Part shown: positions 18,727-29,829 of the stretch, piece after piece | How the letters are laid out: each line of letters opens with the position of its first letter | How positions within the stretch are numbered: the stretch's first letter is position 1 | From: Aquimixticola soesokkakensis | GTDB taxonomy: Bacteria > Pseudomonadota > Alphaproteobacteria > Rhodobacterales > Rhodobacteraceae | Length of the DNA: 64,000 bases | Reading direction: 5' to 3' | Assembly (NCBI RefSeq): GCF_900172375.1 | Contig: NZ_FWFS01000001.1 | Location: 186,001-250,000 of the forward strand | The notes under the pieces: model-generated | What the model was told of the DNA's origin: nothing | Seen by the model: the letters and a program-made list of their open reading frames with translations, nothing else | Database searches by the model: none | Translations under genes and position numbers: made by a program

Positions 18727-20139
18727 ATGACGAACGACACCTGGGGACGGGTCAAATCAGAATTGTTGGATACTGTCGGGCGGAACAACTTTTCAAACTG
18801 GATTGAACCTCTTGAGTTCATCGAATTAAAACAAGGCGTTGCTACCTTTTCGGTGCCAACGAGCTTTATGGCGAACTGGGTGTCACGCAATTTTTCCGAC
18901 GTGATCCTGCATCATCTGCACATGAATGATGCGACCGCGAGCCGCCTCAACCTTGTGGTGGCAAACCAGCGCCCTGCGGCACAAGCCGTGGCAGGCGCGG
19001 CGCCCCAGGCGCAGGCTCCTGTCGCTCCGGCGCCGCGTGCTGTTGGGGTTGCTGCCAGCGAGCCTGCAAAACCTGTCGCGGGTGCGCTTGACGGCGAGCT
19101 GCCCGGTGCGCCGCTTGATGCGCGCTTTACCTTTGACAGCTTCGTCGTCGGCAAGCCCAACGAATTGGCCCATGCTGCGGCGCGTCGCGTTGGCGAGGGC
19201 GGTCCTGTGACCTTCAACCCGTTGTTTTTATACGGCGGTGTGGGGTTGGGTAAGACGCACTTGATGCACGCCATTGCCCATGAATTGAAAATCCGCAGCC
19301 CCGAGCTGCGCGTCGTCTACCTGTCGGCAGAGCAATTCATGTACCGTTTCGTGCAAGCGCTGCGGGATCGTCAGATGATGGATTTCAAACAGCTCTTTCG
19401 CTCGGTCGATGTGCTGATGGTCGATGATGTCCAGTTCATCGCGGGCAAGGATTCCACGCAGGAAGAATTCTTTCATACCTTCAATGCGCTGGTGGATCAG
19501 AACAAGCAGATCATCATCTCGGCAGATCGCGCGCCCGGTGAAATCAAGGACCTTGAAGAGCGGATCAAGTCGCGCCTGCAATGCGGTCTGGTGGTTGATT
19601 TGCACCCGACCGACTACGAATTGCGCCTCGGAATTTTGCAATCCAAGGCCGACACCTTCCGCCTGCAGTACCCGGGTCTGCAAATCGCTGACGGGGTGCT
19701 TGAATTCCTCGCGCAGCGCATTTCCAACAACGTGCGCGTCCTTGAGGGTGCGTTGCAGCGTCTGTTTGCCTTTGCCTCCCTTGTGGGACGTGAAATCACG
19801 ATGGAGCAAACGCAGGATTGTCTGGCCGATATTCTACGTGCCTCGGATCGCAAGGTGACGGTGGAAGAAATCCAGCGCCGCGTGTCCGAGCATTACAACA
19901 TCCGCCTCAGCGACATGATCGGTCCCAAGCGGGTGCGCTCGATCGCCCGCCCGCGCCAGATCGCGATGTACCTGAGCAAACATCTGACCTCGCGTTCGCT
20001 GCCTGAAATCGGGCGCCGTTTTGGCGGGCGGGATCACACGACGATCATGCATGGTGTGAAAAAGATCGAGGAACTCAAGGGTCTCGACAACCAGATCGCC
20101 GAAGATCTGGAAATGCTGCGCCGCGCGCTTGAAGCGTGA
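18727..20139 (+). CDS. dnaA: Chromosomal replication initiator DnaA
   Basis: DnaA melts oriC and loads the helicase. Domain I is N-terminal (TWGRVKSELLDTVGRNNFSN). A Pro/Ala-rich linker spans about residues 80-125. The AAA+ ATPase has Walker A GGVGLGKTHLMHA and Walker B VLMVDDVQFIAGK. The C-terminal helix-turn-helix carries the DnaA signature GGRDHTTIMHGVKKIEEL. Length is 470 residues. The ribosome-binding site is weak, which may limit synthesis. Confidence 0.97.
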   Translation: MTNDTWGRVKSELLDTVGRNNFSNWIEPLEFIELKQGVATFSVPTSFMANWVSRNFSDVILHHLHMNDATASRLNLVVANQRPAAQAVAGAAPQAQAPVAPAPRAVGVAASEPAKPVAGALDGELPGAPLDARFTFDSFVVGKPNELAHAAARRVGEGGPVTFNPLFLYGGVGLGKTHLMHAIAHELKIRSPELRVVYLSAEQFMYRFVQALRDRQMMDFKQLFRSVDVLMVDDVQFIAGKDSTQEEFFHTFNALVDQNKQIIISADRAPGEIKDLEERIKSRLQCGLVVDLHPTDYELRLGILQSKADTFRLQYPGLQIADGVLEFLAQRISNNVRVLEGALQRLFAFASLVGREITMEQTQDCLADILRASDRKVTVEEIQRRVSEHYNIRLSDMIGPKRVRSIARPRQIAMYLSKHLTSRSLPEIGRRFGGRDHTTIMHGVKKIEELKGLDNQIAEDLEMLRRALEA

Positions 20140-20256
20140 GCGATTGCGTGGCCTGCGCAGCACGGTTGTGAGGCGCAACAGCCACGGGCGGGGCGAGGCC
20201 TTGACGCTGGTCGCGCGAGCCGTCAACAGTTTTTCGAAACAATGTCTTGCACGGGA

Positions 20257-20279
20257 CGGTGAATGGGGTACCTTCACCG
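20257..20279 (+). promoter_or_regulatory. Inverted repeat in the dnaN leader
   Basis: A perfect 7-base inverted repeat CGGTGAA-N9-TTCACCG lies 29 bases before the dnaN ATG. It could be a leader hairpin or an operator. I see no strong promoter between dnaA and dnaN. Confidence 0.35.
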
Positions 20280-20307
20280 CCCCTGCATGTGTCCAGACGA
20301 GGGTGGT

Positions 20308-21426
20308 ATGAAAATCAGCATCGAACGCGCCGCGCTATTGAAAGCGGTCGGCCAAGCACAATCGGTCGTCGAGCGCCGGAACACCATTCCGATCCTCGCC
20401 AACGTCCTGATCGAAGCCGAAGGCAACACCGTGTCCTTCCGCGCGACCGATCTCGACATCGAAGTGGTCGACAAGGTCCCCGCGATGGTCGAGCGCGCCG
20501 GCGCCACGACGGTTTCTGCGGTGACGCTGCATGAAATCGTGCGCAAGTTGCCCGATGGTGCGCTTGTCGTTCTGAGCGAAGATGGCGCAGCGGGACGTTT
20601 GACGGTCGAAGCGGGCCGCTCGGTATTCAACCTTGCAACCCTGCCCAAAGAGGACTTCCCCGTGATGGCCTCGGCGGAATATGCGTCCAATTTTGCGGTG
20701 CCCGCCCCTGTGCTGCGCCGCCTGTTCGACAAGTCGAAATTCGCGATTTCCACGGAAGAAACCCGCTACTACCTCAACGGTGTTTACATGCACATCGCCG
20801 ATGGCGATGGCGGCAAAATGCTGCGTTGTGTGGCCACCGATGGGCACCGCCTTGCGCGGATCGATGCGGCGCTGCCCGATGGGGCACTGGAAATGCCCGG
20901 CGTGATCGTGCCGCGCAAAACCGTTGGTGAATTGCGCAAACTGCTGGATGACGACGACATGACCATCGCGGTCTCCGTGTCGGAAACGAAGATCCGCTTT
21001 GCGACCCCGAACCTGAATCTGACCTCGAAAGTCATCGACGGCACCTTCCCCGACTACACGCGCGTGATCCCCATGGGCAACACCCGCAAGCTCGAAGTCG
21101 ACGCCTCGGAATTTGCCAAGGCTGTGGACCGTGTGGCCACCGTGTCGTCGGAACGCTCGCGCGCGGTCAAACTGGTGCTCGACGAGGATAAGTTGACGCT
21201 TTCGGTGAATGCGCCCGACAGCGGCGCGGCGGTCGAGGAACTTGCCGTGGCCTACGGTGACGAACATCTCGAAATCGGCTTTAACGCCAAATACTTGCTG
21301 GAAATTGCCAGCCAAGTGGACCGCGAAAATGCCGTGTTCCTGTTCAACTCCGCTGGCGATCCGACCCTGATGCGCGAAGGCAATGATACCTCCGCTGTGT
21401 ACGTCGTGATGCCGATGCGCGTGTAA
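20308..21426 (+). CDS. dnaN: DNA polymerase III beta sliding clamp
   Basis: DnaN is the ring-shaped processivity clamp. The product starts MKISIERAALLKAVGQAQSV and ends in the clamp C-terminus YVVMPMRV. At 372 residues it is the standard length. ATG 20308 is preceded by GAGGG; the frame extends to 20263 but with no supporting site. It follows dnaA after a 168-base gap containing a small hairpin, and recF follows 39 bases later. Confidence 0.97.
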   Translation: MKISIERAALLKAVGQAQSVVERRNTIPILANVLIEAEGNTVSFRATDLDIEVVDKVPAMVERAGATTVSAVTLHEIVRKLPDGALVVLSEDGAAGRLTVEAGRSVFNLATLPKEDFPVMASAEYASNFAVPAPVLRRLFDKSKFAISTEETRYYLNGVYMHIADGDGGKMLRCVATDGHRLARIDAALPDGALEMPGVIVPRKTVGELRKLLDDDDMTIAVSVSETKIRFATPNLNLTSKVIDGTFPDYTRVIPMGNTRKLEVDASEFAKAVDRVATVSSERSRAVKLVLDEDKLTLSVNAPDSGAAVEELAVAYGDEHLEIGFNAKYLLEIASQVDRENAVFLFNSAGDPTLMREGNDTSAVYVVMPMRV

Positions 21427-21465
21427 CGCGCCTTTGTTGATACGTCGAAGCCTGAAGGAAACGGC

Positions 21466-22575
21466 ATGGGCCGCCTCTATCTTGAAGAGTTGAGCCTGTC
21501 CCATTTCCGCTCACACCGGGCCGCCCGTCTTGAATTGGACGGGCGGCCTGTTGCCATTTGGGGGGCAAACGGGGCGGGCAAAACCAACATTCTCGAAGCG
21601 GTGTCGATGCTGTCTCCGGGGCGGGGGATGCGGCGTGCGGGGGCGGATGAAATCGCGCGCCGGCCCGAAGCGCTGGGCTGGAAAGTTGCGGCCTCTCTTG
21701 TGTCGCTGCATCAGCACCACGATGTCGATACCCGCGCGGATACGGGCGCCGCGCGCTCTGTGCGGATCGACGGTAAGGCGGCGCCGCAGCTCGCCTTGGC
21801 GCGGATTGCGCGGATTGTCTGGCTGATCCCCGCGATGGACCGGCTTTGGATCGAAGCGGCAGAGGGGCGCAGGCGGTTTCTCGACCGGATGGTGATGAGT
21901 TTCGAGCCGCGCCATGGGGAGGCAACCGTGGCCTATGAAAAGGCGATGCGCGAACGCAACCGCCTGCTCAAAGACATGGTGCGCGACGCGGCCTGGTATA
22001 CCGCGCTTGAGGCGCAGATGGCCAAGGAAGGCGCGGCGATCATGGCCAACCGGACAGCCGCGCTTACCCGCTTGTCGCAAGCTCAGGAGGGCGCACAAAC
22101 CGCCTTTCCGGCGGCCAGCCTGTCGTTGGTGGCTTCCGACGATTTACCCCTGCCCCAAACGGAGGCGGACCTGCTGGTGGCCTACCGCGACATGCGCCCG
22201 CGTGATCTGGCAGCAGGGCGCACGCTGATCGGGCCGCATCGCGCGGATCTGGCGGGCACCTACACGGCCAAAGGCGTGGCGGCGGCCCAATGTTCGACCG
22301 GCGAGCAAAAAGCACTTCTGGTGTCGCTGATCCTCGCCAACGGGCGGGCACTGGCGCAGGATTTCGGCGCGCCGCCCATTTACCTGCTCGACGAGGTCGC
22401 AGCCCATCTTGACGCCGACCGGCGCGCCGCGCTGTATGACGAAATTGTCGCGCTGGGGGCGCAGGCGTTTATGACCGGCACGGGGCCGGAACTTTTTGCG
22501 GAATTCGGGACACGTGCCGATGCCTATGCAGTCAGTGAAACGGCGGGCCTGTCCACCATCGGGAAGATTGAATGA
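21466..22575 (+). CDS. recF: DNA replication and repair protein RecF
   Basis: RecF is an SMC-like ATPase that helps load RecA at gaps. It has Walker A GANGAGKTNILEAV, the signature-like segment STGEQKALLVSLILANGRAL and Walker B PIYLLDEVAAHLDADRRAAL. Length is 369 residues. GAAGGAAA precedes the ATG. The stop overlaps the downstream exporter start as ATGA, an unusual partner for recF. Confidence 0.96.
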   Translation: MGRLYLEELSLSHFRSHRAARLELDGRPVAIWGANGAGKTNILEAVSMLSPGRGMRRAGADEIARRPEALGWKVAASLVSLHQHHDVDTRADTGAARSVRIDGKAAPQLALARIARIVWLIPAMDRLWIEAAEGRRRFLDRMVMSFEPRHGEATVAYEKAMRERNRLLKDMVRDAAWYTALEAQMAKEGAAIMANRTAALTRLSQAQEGAQTAFPAASLSLVASDDLPLPQTEADLLVAYRDMRPRDLAAGRTLIGPHRADLAGTYTAKGVAAAQCSTGEQKALLVSLILANGRALAQDFGAPPIYLLDEVAAHLDADRRAALYDEIVALGAQAFMTGTGPELFAEFGTRADAYAVSETAGLSTIGKIE

Positions 22576-23192
22576 CCATTTCATGGATTGATGCCGGCCT
22601 CTACATGGCGGGTTTGATGGTGCTGTTTCTCACACCGGGGCCGGTGTGGATCGCGATTCTGGCGCGTTCCTTGTCGGGCGGGTTCCAATCCGCGTGGCCC
22701 TTGGCCTTGGGGGTCGTGATCGGTGACATCATGTGGCCGCTGCTGGCCATTCTCGGGGTCACATGGCTGGTCAGCACCTTTGACCATTTCCTGTTGATCA
22801 TGCGCTTCGTGGCGGCGGCAATGTTTCTCTTTATGGGGGTGATGTTGATCCGCAAGGCCGACCGCACCATTTCCTCCGATAGTTCCCTCACACGTCCGGG
22901 ACGATTGGCGGGATTTCTGGCGGGTTTGGCGGTGATCATCGGCAATCCCAAGGCCATCCTGTTCTACATGGGGATCCTTCCGGGGTTCTTTGATCTGGGC
23001 AGTCTCAAAACCCCCGACATTATCGTGATCTGCGCGATTTCGGGCCTTGTCCCGCTAAGTGGCAACCTGATCATTGCAGGCTCTGTGCATCGCGTGCGGC
23101 GCATCCTCACGACACCGCGCGCCATGCGCAAAATGAACCTGATTGCGGGCGGTTTGATGATCGCTGTGGGGCTGGTTATTCCCTTCACCTGA
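22572..23192 (+). CDS. LysE/RhtB family amino-acid exporter
   Basis: This 206-residue membrane protein has about six hydrophobic segments and the LysE-family N-terminus MVLFLTPGPVWIAILARSLS, plus the GNPKAILFYMGILPGFF motif. The family exports amino acids such as lysine, homoserine or threonine; the substrate here cannot be read from sequence. It is coupled to recF by a 4-base overlap and followed by the gyrB promoter. Confidence 0.88.
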   Translation: MTISWIDAGLYMAGLMVLFLTPGPVWIAILARSLSGGFQSAWPLALGVVIGDIMWPLLAILGVTWLVSTFDHFLLIMRFVAAAMFLFMGVMLIRKADRTISSDSSLTRPGRLAGFLAGLAVIIGNPKAILFYMGILPGFFDLGSLKTPDIIVICAISGLVPLSGNLIIAGSVHRVRRILTTPRAMRKMNLIAGGLMIAVGLVIPFT

Positions 23193-23240
23193 GTGTTGGG
23201 CGGCAGCCGGCGCAAAACCCCTAAATCTTGTGTCAGAAGC

Positions 23241-25715
<2,475 letters not shown>

Positions 25716-25736
25716 CGCACCTCGCGACTGCGATGT

Positions 25737-25766
25737 AAAATGGCGGCCTGCGGGTCGCCATTTTTG
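25737..25766. terminator. Bidirectional terminator between gyrB and tRNA-Pro
   Basis: The stem AAAATGGCG/CGCCATTTT with a 10-base loop has T runs on both strands. It can end gyrB transcripts rightward and tRNA-Pro transcripts leftward. Confidence 0.85.
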
Positions 25767-25850
25767 TTGCATGGCCCGAGGCACAAGACGCGAAACGCAC
25801 AAAAGCACCGCGCCCCAAGGGGCGGAGTGCTTGTGCAACTATGATGGAAT

Positions 25851-25927
25851 TGGTCGGGCTGAGAGGATTCGAACCTCCGACCCCCTGCTCCCGAAGCAGG
25901 TGCGCTACCAGGCTGCGCTACAGCCCG
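25851..25927 (-). tRNA. tRNA-Pro(CGG)
   Basis: Read leftward, the 77-base gene folds as a full cloverleaf: acceptor stem CGGGCTG/CAGCCCG, D arm with AGCCTGGTAGCGC, anticodon stem CCTGC/GCAGG with loop TTCGGGA (anticodon CGG, reading CCG), and T arm GGAGGTTCGAATCCTC. The 3' CCA is encoded. It is convergent with gyrB. No integrase or duplicated 3' end is seen near it, so there is no sign that it serves as an attachment site. Confidence 0.97.
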
Positions 25928-25971
25928 ACCGTGGCGTGGGAATTAAAGCCGCGCATCGCTTTTGGCAAGCG

Positions 25972-26940
25972 CTATTGCGCCTCACGCCGCTCTTTCTCGC
26001 GGCGCAGTCGAACAATTGCGCCGATCCTGAAGCCCGAGGGCGAATAGCCCCGCGACTTTGTGCGCAAAACGGGTGTGTTGGTCGAGGGTCCCGCGCTTTC
26101 GCGAAAGACGATGTACATGCCCGAGGCAATGATGACGGCCGCGCCCAGAACAGTCGGCCCGTCCAGCGACTCTCCAAAGAACAAAAACCCGAAGACAGTC
26201 GCCCAGATGATCTGCGAATATTGCATCGGTGCGACGATGGCAGCCTCTGCATTCTTGTAGGCCATGATCAGGATCAGACCAGCGGTCAGGCTGAACAGCG
26301 CGATCACACCGACGCCGCCCAGATCCAGCAAAGGCATGGGTTCGTACACGAAGGGCAGCACCGCGATCATCAGCAAAAAGTTCGCGGCAAGCGGGTAGAG
26401 CATCAGCACCACCGCGCGTTCCTCGCCGCCGATCTTGCGGATGATGATCGCGCCAAGCGCGCCGAAAGCGGCGGCGGCGACCCCTGCGATATGCCCCAGT
26501 TCCAGCGCCTGACCGCCCGGGCGCAACACGATGACCACACCGATCAAGCCGACGACGACCGCCCCCCAGCGATGTGCGCCGACCTTTTCGCCCAGCACGG
26601 GGATCGAGAGGACGGTGATGATCAGAGGTTGTGCGAACAAAAGCGCATAGGTTTCTGCCAAGGGCAGCACGGAAAATGCGTAAAAGGCACAGACACCCGT
26701 GATCACGCCGCAAATCGTGCGCAGGCCGGTCCACCAGGGATGAACAGGGCGCAGGTTGGCCTGTGTCGCATCGCGCATCAGCAGGAAAGTGACCATTGGA
26801 AAGGCCAGCAGCGACGAGAAAAAGATGATCTGGAAAGGCGAGTAGCTTGCGCCAAGGAATTTGATTACCGCATCATGGGTCGCGTAAATCGCAAAAGCCA
26901 GCAATGCGAGTAGGGCGCCTTTGGCATTCATCGGGGACAT
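25972..26940 (-). CDS. EamA (DMT superfamily) transporter
   Basis: This 322-residue protein has about ten hydrophobic segments in two EamA repeats, with the second-repeat motif SQIIWATVFGFLFFGESLD typical of drug/metabolite transporters. It ends in an Arg/Lys-rich cytoplasmic tail. The substrate cannot be inferred. The start could be ATG 26940 or, three codons later, 26931. It lies upstream of the leftward tRNA and is divergent from the zinc-ribbon gene. Confidence 0.88.
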   Translation of the reverse strand: MSPMNAKGALLALLAFAIYATHDAVIKFLGASYSPFQIIFFSSLLAFPMVTFLLMRDATQANLRPVHPWWTGLRTICGVITGVCAFYAFSVLPLAETYALLFAQPLIITVLSIPVLGEKVGAHRWGAVVVGLIGVVIVLRPGGQALELGHIAGVAAAAFGALGAIIIRKIGGEERAVVLMLYPLAANFLLMIAVLPFVYEPMPLLDLGGVGVIALFSLTAGLILIMAYKNAEAAIVAPMQYSQIIWATVFGFLFFGESLDGPTVLGAAVIIASGMYIVFRESAGPSTNTPVLRTKSRGYSPSGFRIGAIVRLRREKERREAQ

Positions 26941-27058
26941 CTCCGCTTGTGTTCGGGGTCAGGCAATACTGATTGCGATGGGGGATCAAGCCTTCAATCT
27001 GGCACGGGCAGATTAATGTTTTATGGCCAAGATTGAACCTGTCGCGCGCCTCGCCTAG

Positions 27059-27388
27059 ATGTCAGCAATGACCCAGACACACAAGACCGCCCTCTGCTGC
27101 TATTGCGGCACCCAGTCCGTTCTCGAATTGCGCGGCACCACGCGCCATAGCCTGTCCTGCGGGACCTGTGGCGCGCCGATCAACATGATGAAGCATCTGC
27201 GCAGCGATCATGCCAAAGCGAGCAAGCGCGGGCATGGCGCAGGCACAGGGGCCGAGCATGTGTCTGGTGCGCAGGATCTCAAATCCGCGCTCAAAGCGGC
27301 AAAAAAGGCGGGAAAAAAGAAAAAGCGGCCCACAAAAGCGCGCCGCTTCTTTGATCTTGCCGAGGATGTGTTCGACCTGTTCGACTAG
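27059..27388 (+). CDS. Small zinc-ribbon protein of unknown function
   Basis: I do not recognise a named family. The 109-residue protein has two CxxC knuckles (Cys13/Cys16 and Cys34/Cys37), which should bind one zinc ion. They are followed by a Gly/Ala/Lys-rich basic linker containing KKAGKKKKRPTKARR and an acidic C-terminus AEDVFDLFD. The charge split suggests binding of nucleic acid or a partner, but this is inference. It stands alone, divergent from the EamA gene, with its own terminator. Confidence 0.75.
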   Translation: MSAMTQTHKTALCCYCGTQSVLELRGTTRHSLSCGTCGAPINMMKHLRSDHAKASKRGHGAGTGAEHVSGAQDLKSALKAAKKAGKKKKRPTKARRFFDLAEDVFDLFD

Positions 27389-27426
27389 GCAGCTGTCTTC
27401 GATCAGGCCACTGTCCGTGCGGTCAA

Positions 27427-27451
27427 GCGGGGCCAAGGCCCCGCCCGTTTT
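27427..27451 (+). terminator. Terminator after the zinc-ribbon gene
   Basis: An 8-base perfect stem GCGGGGCC/GGCCCCGC with a 2-base loop is followed by CCGTTTT. Confidence 0.6.
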
Positions 27452-27502
27452 AAAGCGAGGCGTTCAGCGCCCCACCCTATTTAAAGCGAGGCGTTCAGCG
27501 CC
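27449..27502. repeat. Duplicated 3' end of leuB
   Basis: A 23-base word containing the last codons and stop of leuB (27480-27502) is repeated exactly at 27449-27471, just beyond the gene. The word itself includes a GAGGCG/CGCCTC-type hairpin in the gene copy; the outer copy ends CCC instead of CTC. It looks like a local tandem duplication. Confidence 0.85.
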
Positions 27503-28587
27503 TCGACGATCTTGTCGCCCATTTCGCTGGTCGACACCGGCGACCCACCTTCGGGGCCAAGCAGGTCTGCCGTGCGCACGCCATCCGCCAGCACTTTTTC
27601 GATCGCGCTTTCAAGGCGGGTTGCCTCTTCGCCCTCATCGAAGGAATAGCGCAGCGCCATGGCGAAGGACAGGATGCAGGCGATGGGGTTGGCTTTGCCT
27701 TGGCCCGCGATATCGGGCGCAGACCCGTGGACGGGCTCGTAAAGCGCTTTGGGGCGGCCATTGGCCATCGGCGCACCGAGCGAGGCAGAGGGCAACATCC
27801 CGAGCGAACCGGTCAACATCGCCGCCGCATCCGACAGAAGGTCGCCGAACAGGTTGTCGGTCACGATCACGTCGAACTGTTTGGGCCAGCGGCACAGCTG
27901 CATCGCGCCCGCGTCGGCATACATATGCGACAGCTCGACGTCAGCGTATTCCTTGGCGTGAATTTCCGTGACCACTTCGCGCCACAGAATGCCCGATTCC
28001 ATCACGTTGGCTTTTTCCATCGAGCAGACTTTGTTGCCGCGCTTGCGGGCCAGTTCGAACGCCGAACGGGCGACGCGGGCGATTTCTGACTCGGTGTAGC
28101 GCTGGGTGTTGATCCCGACGCGCTCGTTGCCTTCGGTGAAAATACCGCGCGGTTCCCCGAAATAGACACCCGAGGTCAATTCGCGCACGATCATGATGTC
28201 CAGACCGGCAACCACGTCTTTTTTCAGCGACGAAAAATCCGCCAGCGCGTCAAAGCATTGCGCGGGACGCAGGTTGGAAAATAGGTCCATTTCCTTGCGC
28301 AGGCGCAGCAGACCGCGCTCGGGCTTTACCGAGAAATCCAGAACGTCGTATTTCGGGCCGCCAACGGCACCCAAAAGCACAGCATCGGCGTCTTGCGCGC
28401 GGGCCATGGTTTCGTCGGTCAGCGGCGTGCCGTGCGCGTCATAGGCCGCGCCGCCGACGAGGTCGTGGGACACGTCGAACTTGAGGTCGCGCTTCTCGCC
28501 GTACCAGTCGATGATTTTGACGACTTCGCCCATGACTTCGGGGCCGATGCCGTCGCCTGCGAGAATGAGAAGGGAAGGGTTGCTCAT
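27481..28587 (-). CDS. leuB: 3-isopropylmalate dehydrogenase
   Basis: LeuB oxidatively decarboxylates 3-isopropylmalate in leucine synthesis using NAD. It has the N-terminal [15 protein letters not shown], the substrate loop [18 protein letters not shown] and the metal-binding region [13 protein letters not shown]-like with [18 protein letters not shown] 28587 gives 368 residues. It is separated from leuDC by three genes on the same strand, so expression may be from its own promoter. Confidence 0.96.
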   Translation of the reverse strand: MSNPSLLILAGDGIGPEVMGEVVKIIDWYGEKRDLKFDVSHDLVGGAAYDAHGTPLTDETMARAQDADAVLLGAVGGPKYDVLDFSVKPERGLLRLRKEMDLFSNLRPAQCFDALADFSSLKKDVVAGLDIMIVRELTSGVYFGEPRGIFTEGNERVGINTQRYTESEIARVARSAFELARKRGNKVCSMEKANVMESGILWREVVTEIHAKEYADVELSHMYADAGAMQLCRWPKQFDVIVTDNLFGDLLSDAAAMLTGSLGMLPSASLGAPMANGRPKALYEPVHGSAPDIAGQGKANPIACILSFAMALRYSFDEGEEATRLESAIEKVLADGVRTADLLGPEGGSPVSTSEMGDKIVEALNASL

Positions 28588-28752
28588 GTCAGTCACGTTC
28601 CTCGTCTGCGCCCACCCCGCCACGGGGCTTTCGGGCCTTGGAAAAAAGGTTCGAGGTGGCGTAACGGCTTGCGGGCACAGCGTCAAGGTCGCGGCGCGGG
28701 GCGCGAGGTCAATGCGGGGCCAATGCTGAAACAGCGCGGGGCAGGTGCGGGG

Positions 28753-29829
28753 CTAGGGCAGCGGTGCAAGGTCCACCCAGACCAGCGCGTGACGCGAGGC
28801 GCGGGTGCCATCCGCACCGATCAATGCGCGCAACGGGTCTTCGGGGGGCGGCCAGAATACCCCCGCGTCGGTCACGCTGAACTGTGCGGCGGGCAGGATA
28901 TAATCGACCCGCAGGTTGCCGGGGGTGGGCTCGTTCCAATTGGCGGTATCCAGCGCGGGATCGCCGTGCTGGTCGGGATTGGCGGCACGGTGCGCGCCCC
29001 GCGAGCGGGGTTCGGGGTCTTGCAGGCGGGGATCGTCCAAAAGCGCGCGCATCACGCCGCGCTGGCCCTCGCCATCAAATGGATCAAGGTTGCTGTCGCC
29101 CATCAGGATGAAATTTTGCGGCGGCGCACTGTCGAACCGGCTATCAAGATAGTGCATCCAAAACCGTGTCTCATCGGCATTGCGCTTGCCGTTGCGATCT
29201 TCGGGGCCGTCAAAGACCGGCGTTGTGGCGGCATAGGCAAGGATGTGCAGTGGCGTGCCGTTCCAGTCCAGCGGGACATCCCAATGACCGCCGCTCGAAA
29301 GCGCAAGAATGTCGAGATCACCCGCATCGTAGAACCCCGCCGGCAGATCGGCCTCGGGCACATCGCGCCACAAAAGCGCGGTAAAGTCGCGCGCCTGCCC
29401 GTCGCGGATCGGGAGTTTGGACAGCAGCGCCATGCCGCCTTGCCCTGCGAAGCGCCCGTAGGCCAGCGCATCCTGCGGCTCGCCTGCGCGCCCGTCGTGA
29501 TCGAGGTCACGGCCCGATGCCACGCCGGTGTTGGGGCGGCGGGCAAACAGATGCGGATAGGACGGACCTTCGCGCGCAATCCGCGCCGCCAGCGCTTGCA
29601 GCGCAAACAGGTCGGTGTCGAAATCAATCCCCGTCAGCAGCAACACATCCGGATCAACATGGGCGATCACCGCGGCGACAGCCGCGATCTGGTCGTCATC
29701 GTCTTTGAGGATGTCGTTCAAAAGCAACCCCGGCCCGCGCCGCGTCAACTCCACCGTCCACAGCGCCACGCGCAGGTCTTGGGCCTGCGTGCCGCAGGGC
29801 AGGAGGCAGAGAGCGCAGAGCGCGATCAG
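28753..29829 (-). CDS. Secreted endonuclease/exonuclease/phosphatase family protein
   Basis: The product has EEP-fold motifs: VLLLTGIDFDTD near the N-terminus, FILMGDSNLDPFDGEG, LRVDYILPA and a final SRHALVWVDL. A hydrophobic stretch LIALCALCLLPCGTQA looks like a signal peptide. The start is unclear. No ATG, GTG or TTG lies near it except ATG 29958, deep in the upstream gene. A CTG at 29829 overlaps the upstream stop as CTGA and would give 358 residues. The Arg-rich residues before it would make a better signal-peptide n-region, which favours an earlier start. Confidence 0.75.
   Translation of the reverse strand: MIALCALCLLPCGTQAQDLRVALWTVELTRRGPGLLLNDILKDDDDQIAAVAAVIAHVDPDVLLLTGIDFDTDLFALQALAARIAREGPSYPHLFARRPNTGVASGRDLDHDGRAGEPQDALAYGRFAGQGGMALLSKLPIRDGQARDFTALLWRDVPEADLPAGFYDAGDLDILALSSGGHWDVPLDWNGTPLHILAYAATTPVFDGPEDRNGKRNADETRFWMHYLDSRFDSAPPQNFILMGDSNLDPFDGEGQRGVMRALLDDPRLQDPEPRSRGAHRAANPDQHGDPALDTANWNEPTPGNLRVDYILPAAQFSVTDAGVFWPPPEDPLRALIGADGTRASRHALVWVDLAPLP

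Noticed and set aside
25851-25927. tRNA-Pro as a possible integration site
   Set aside because: No integrase gene, no repeat of the tRNA 3' end and no shift in gene content next to it.
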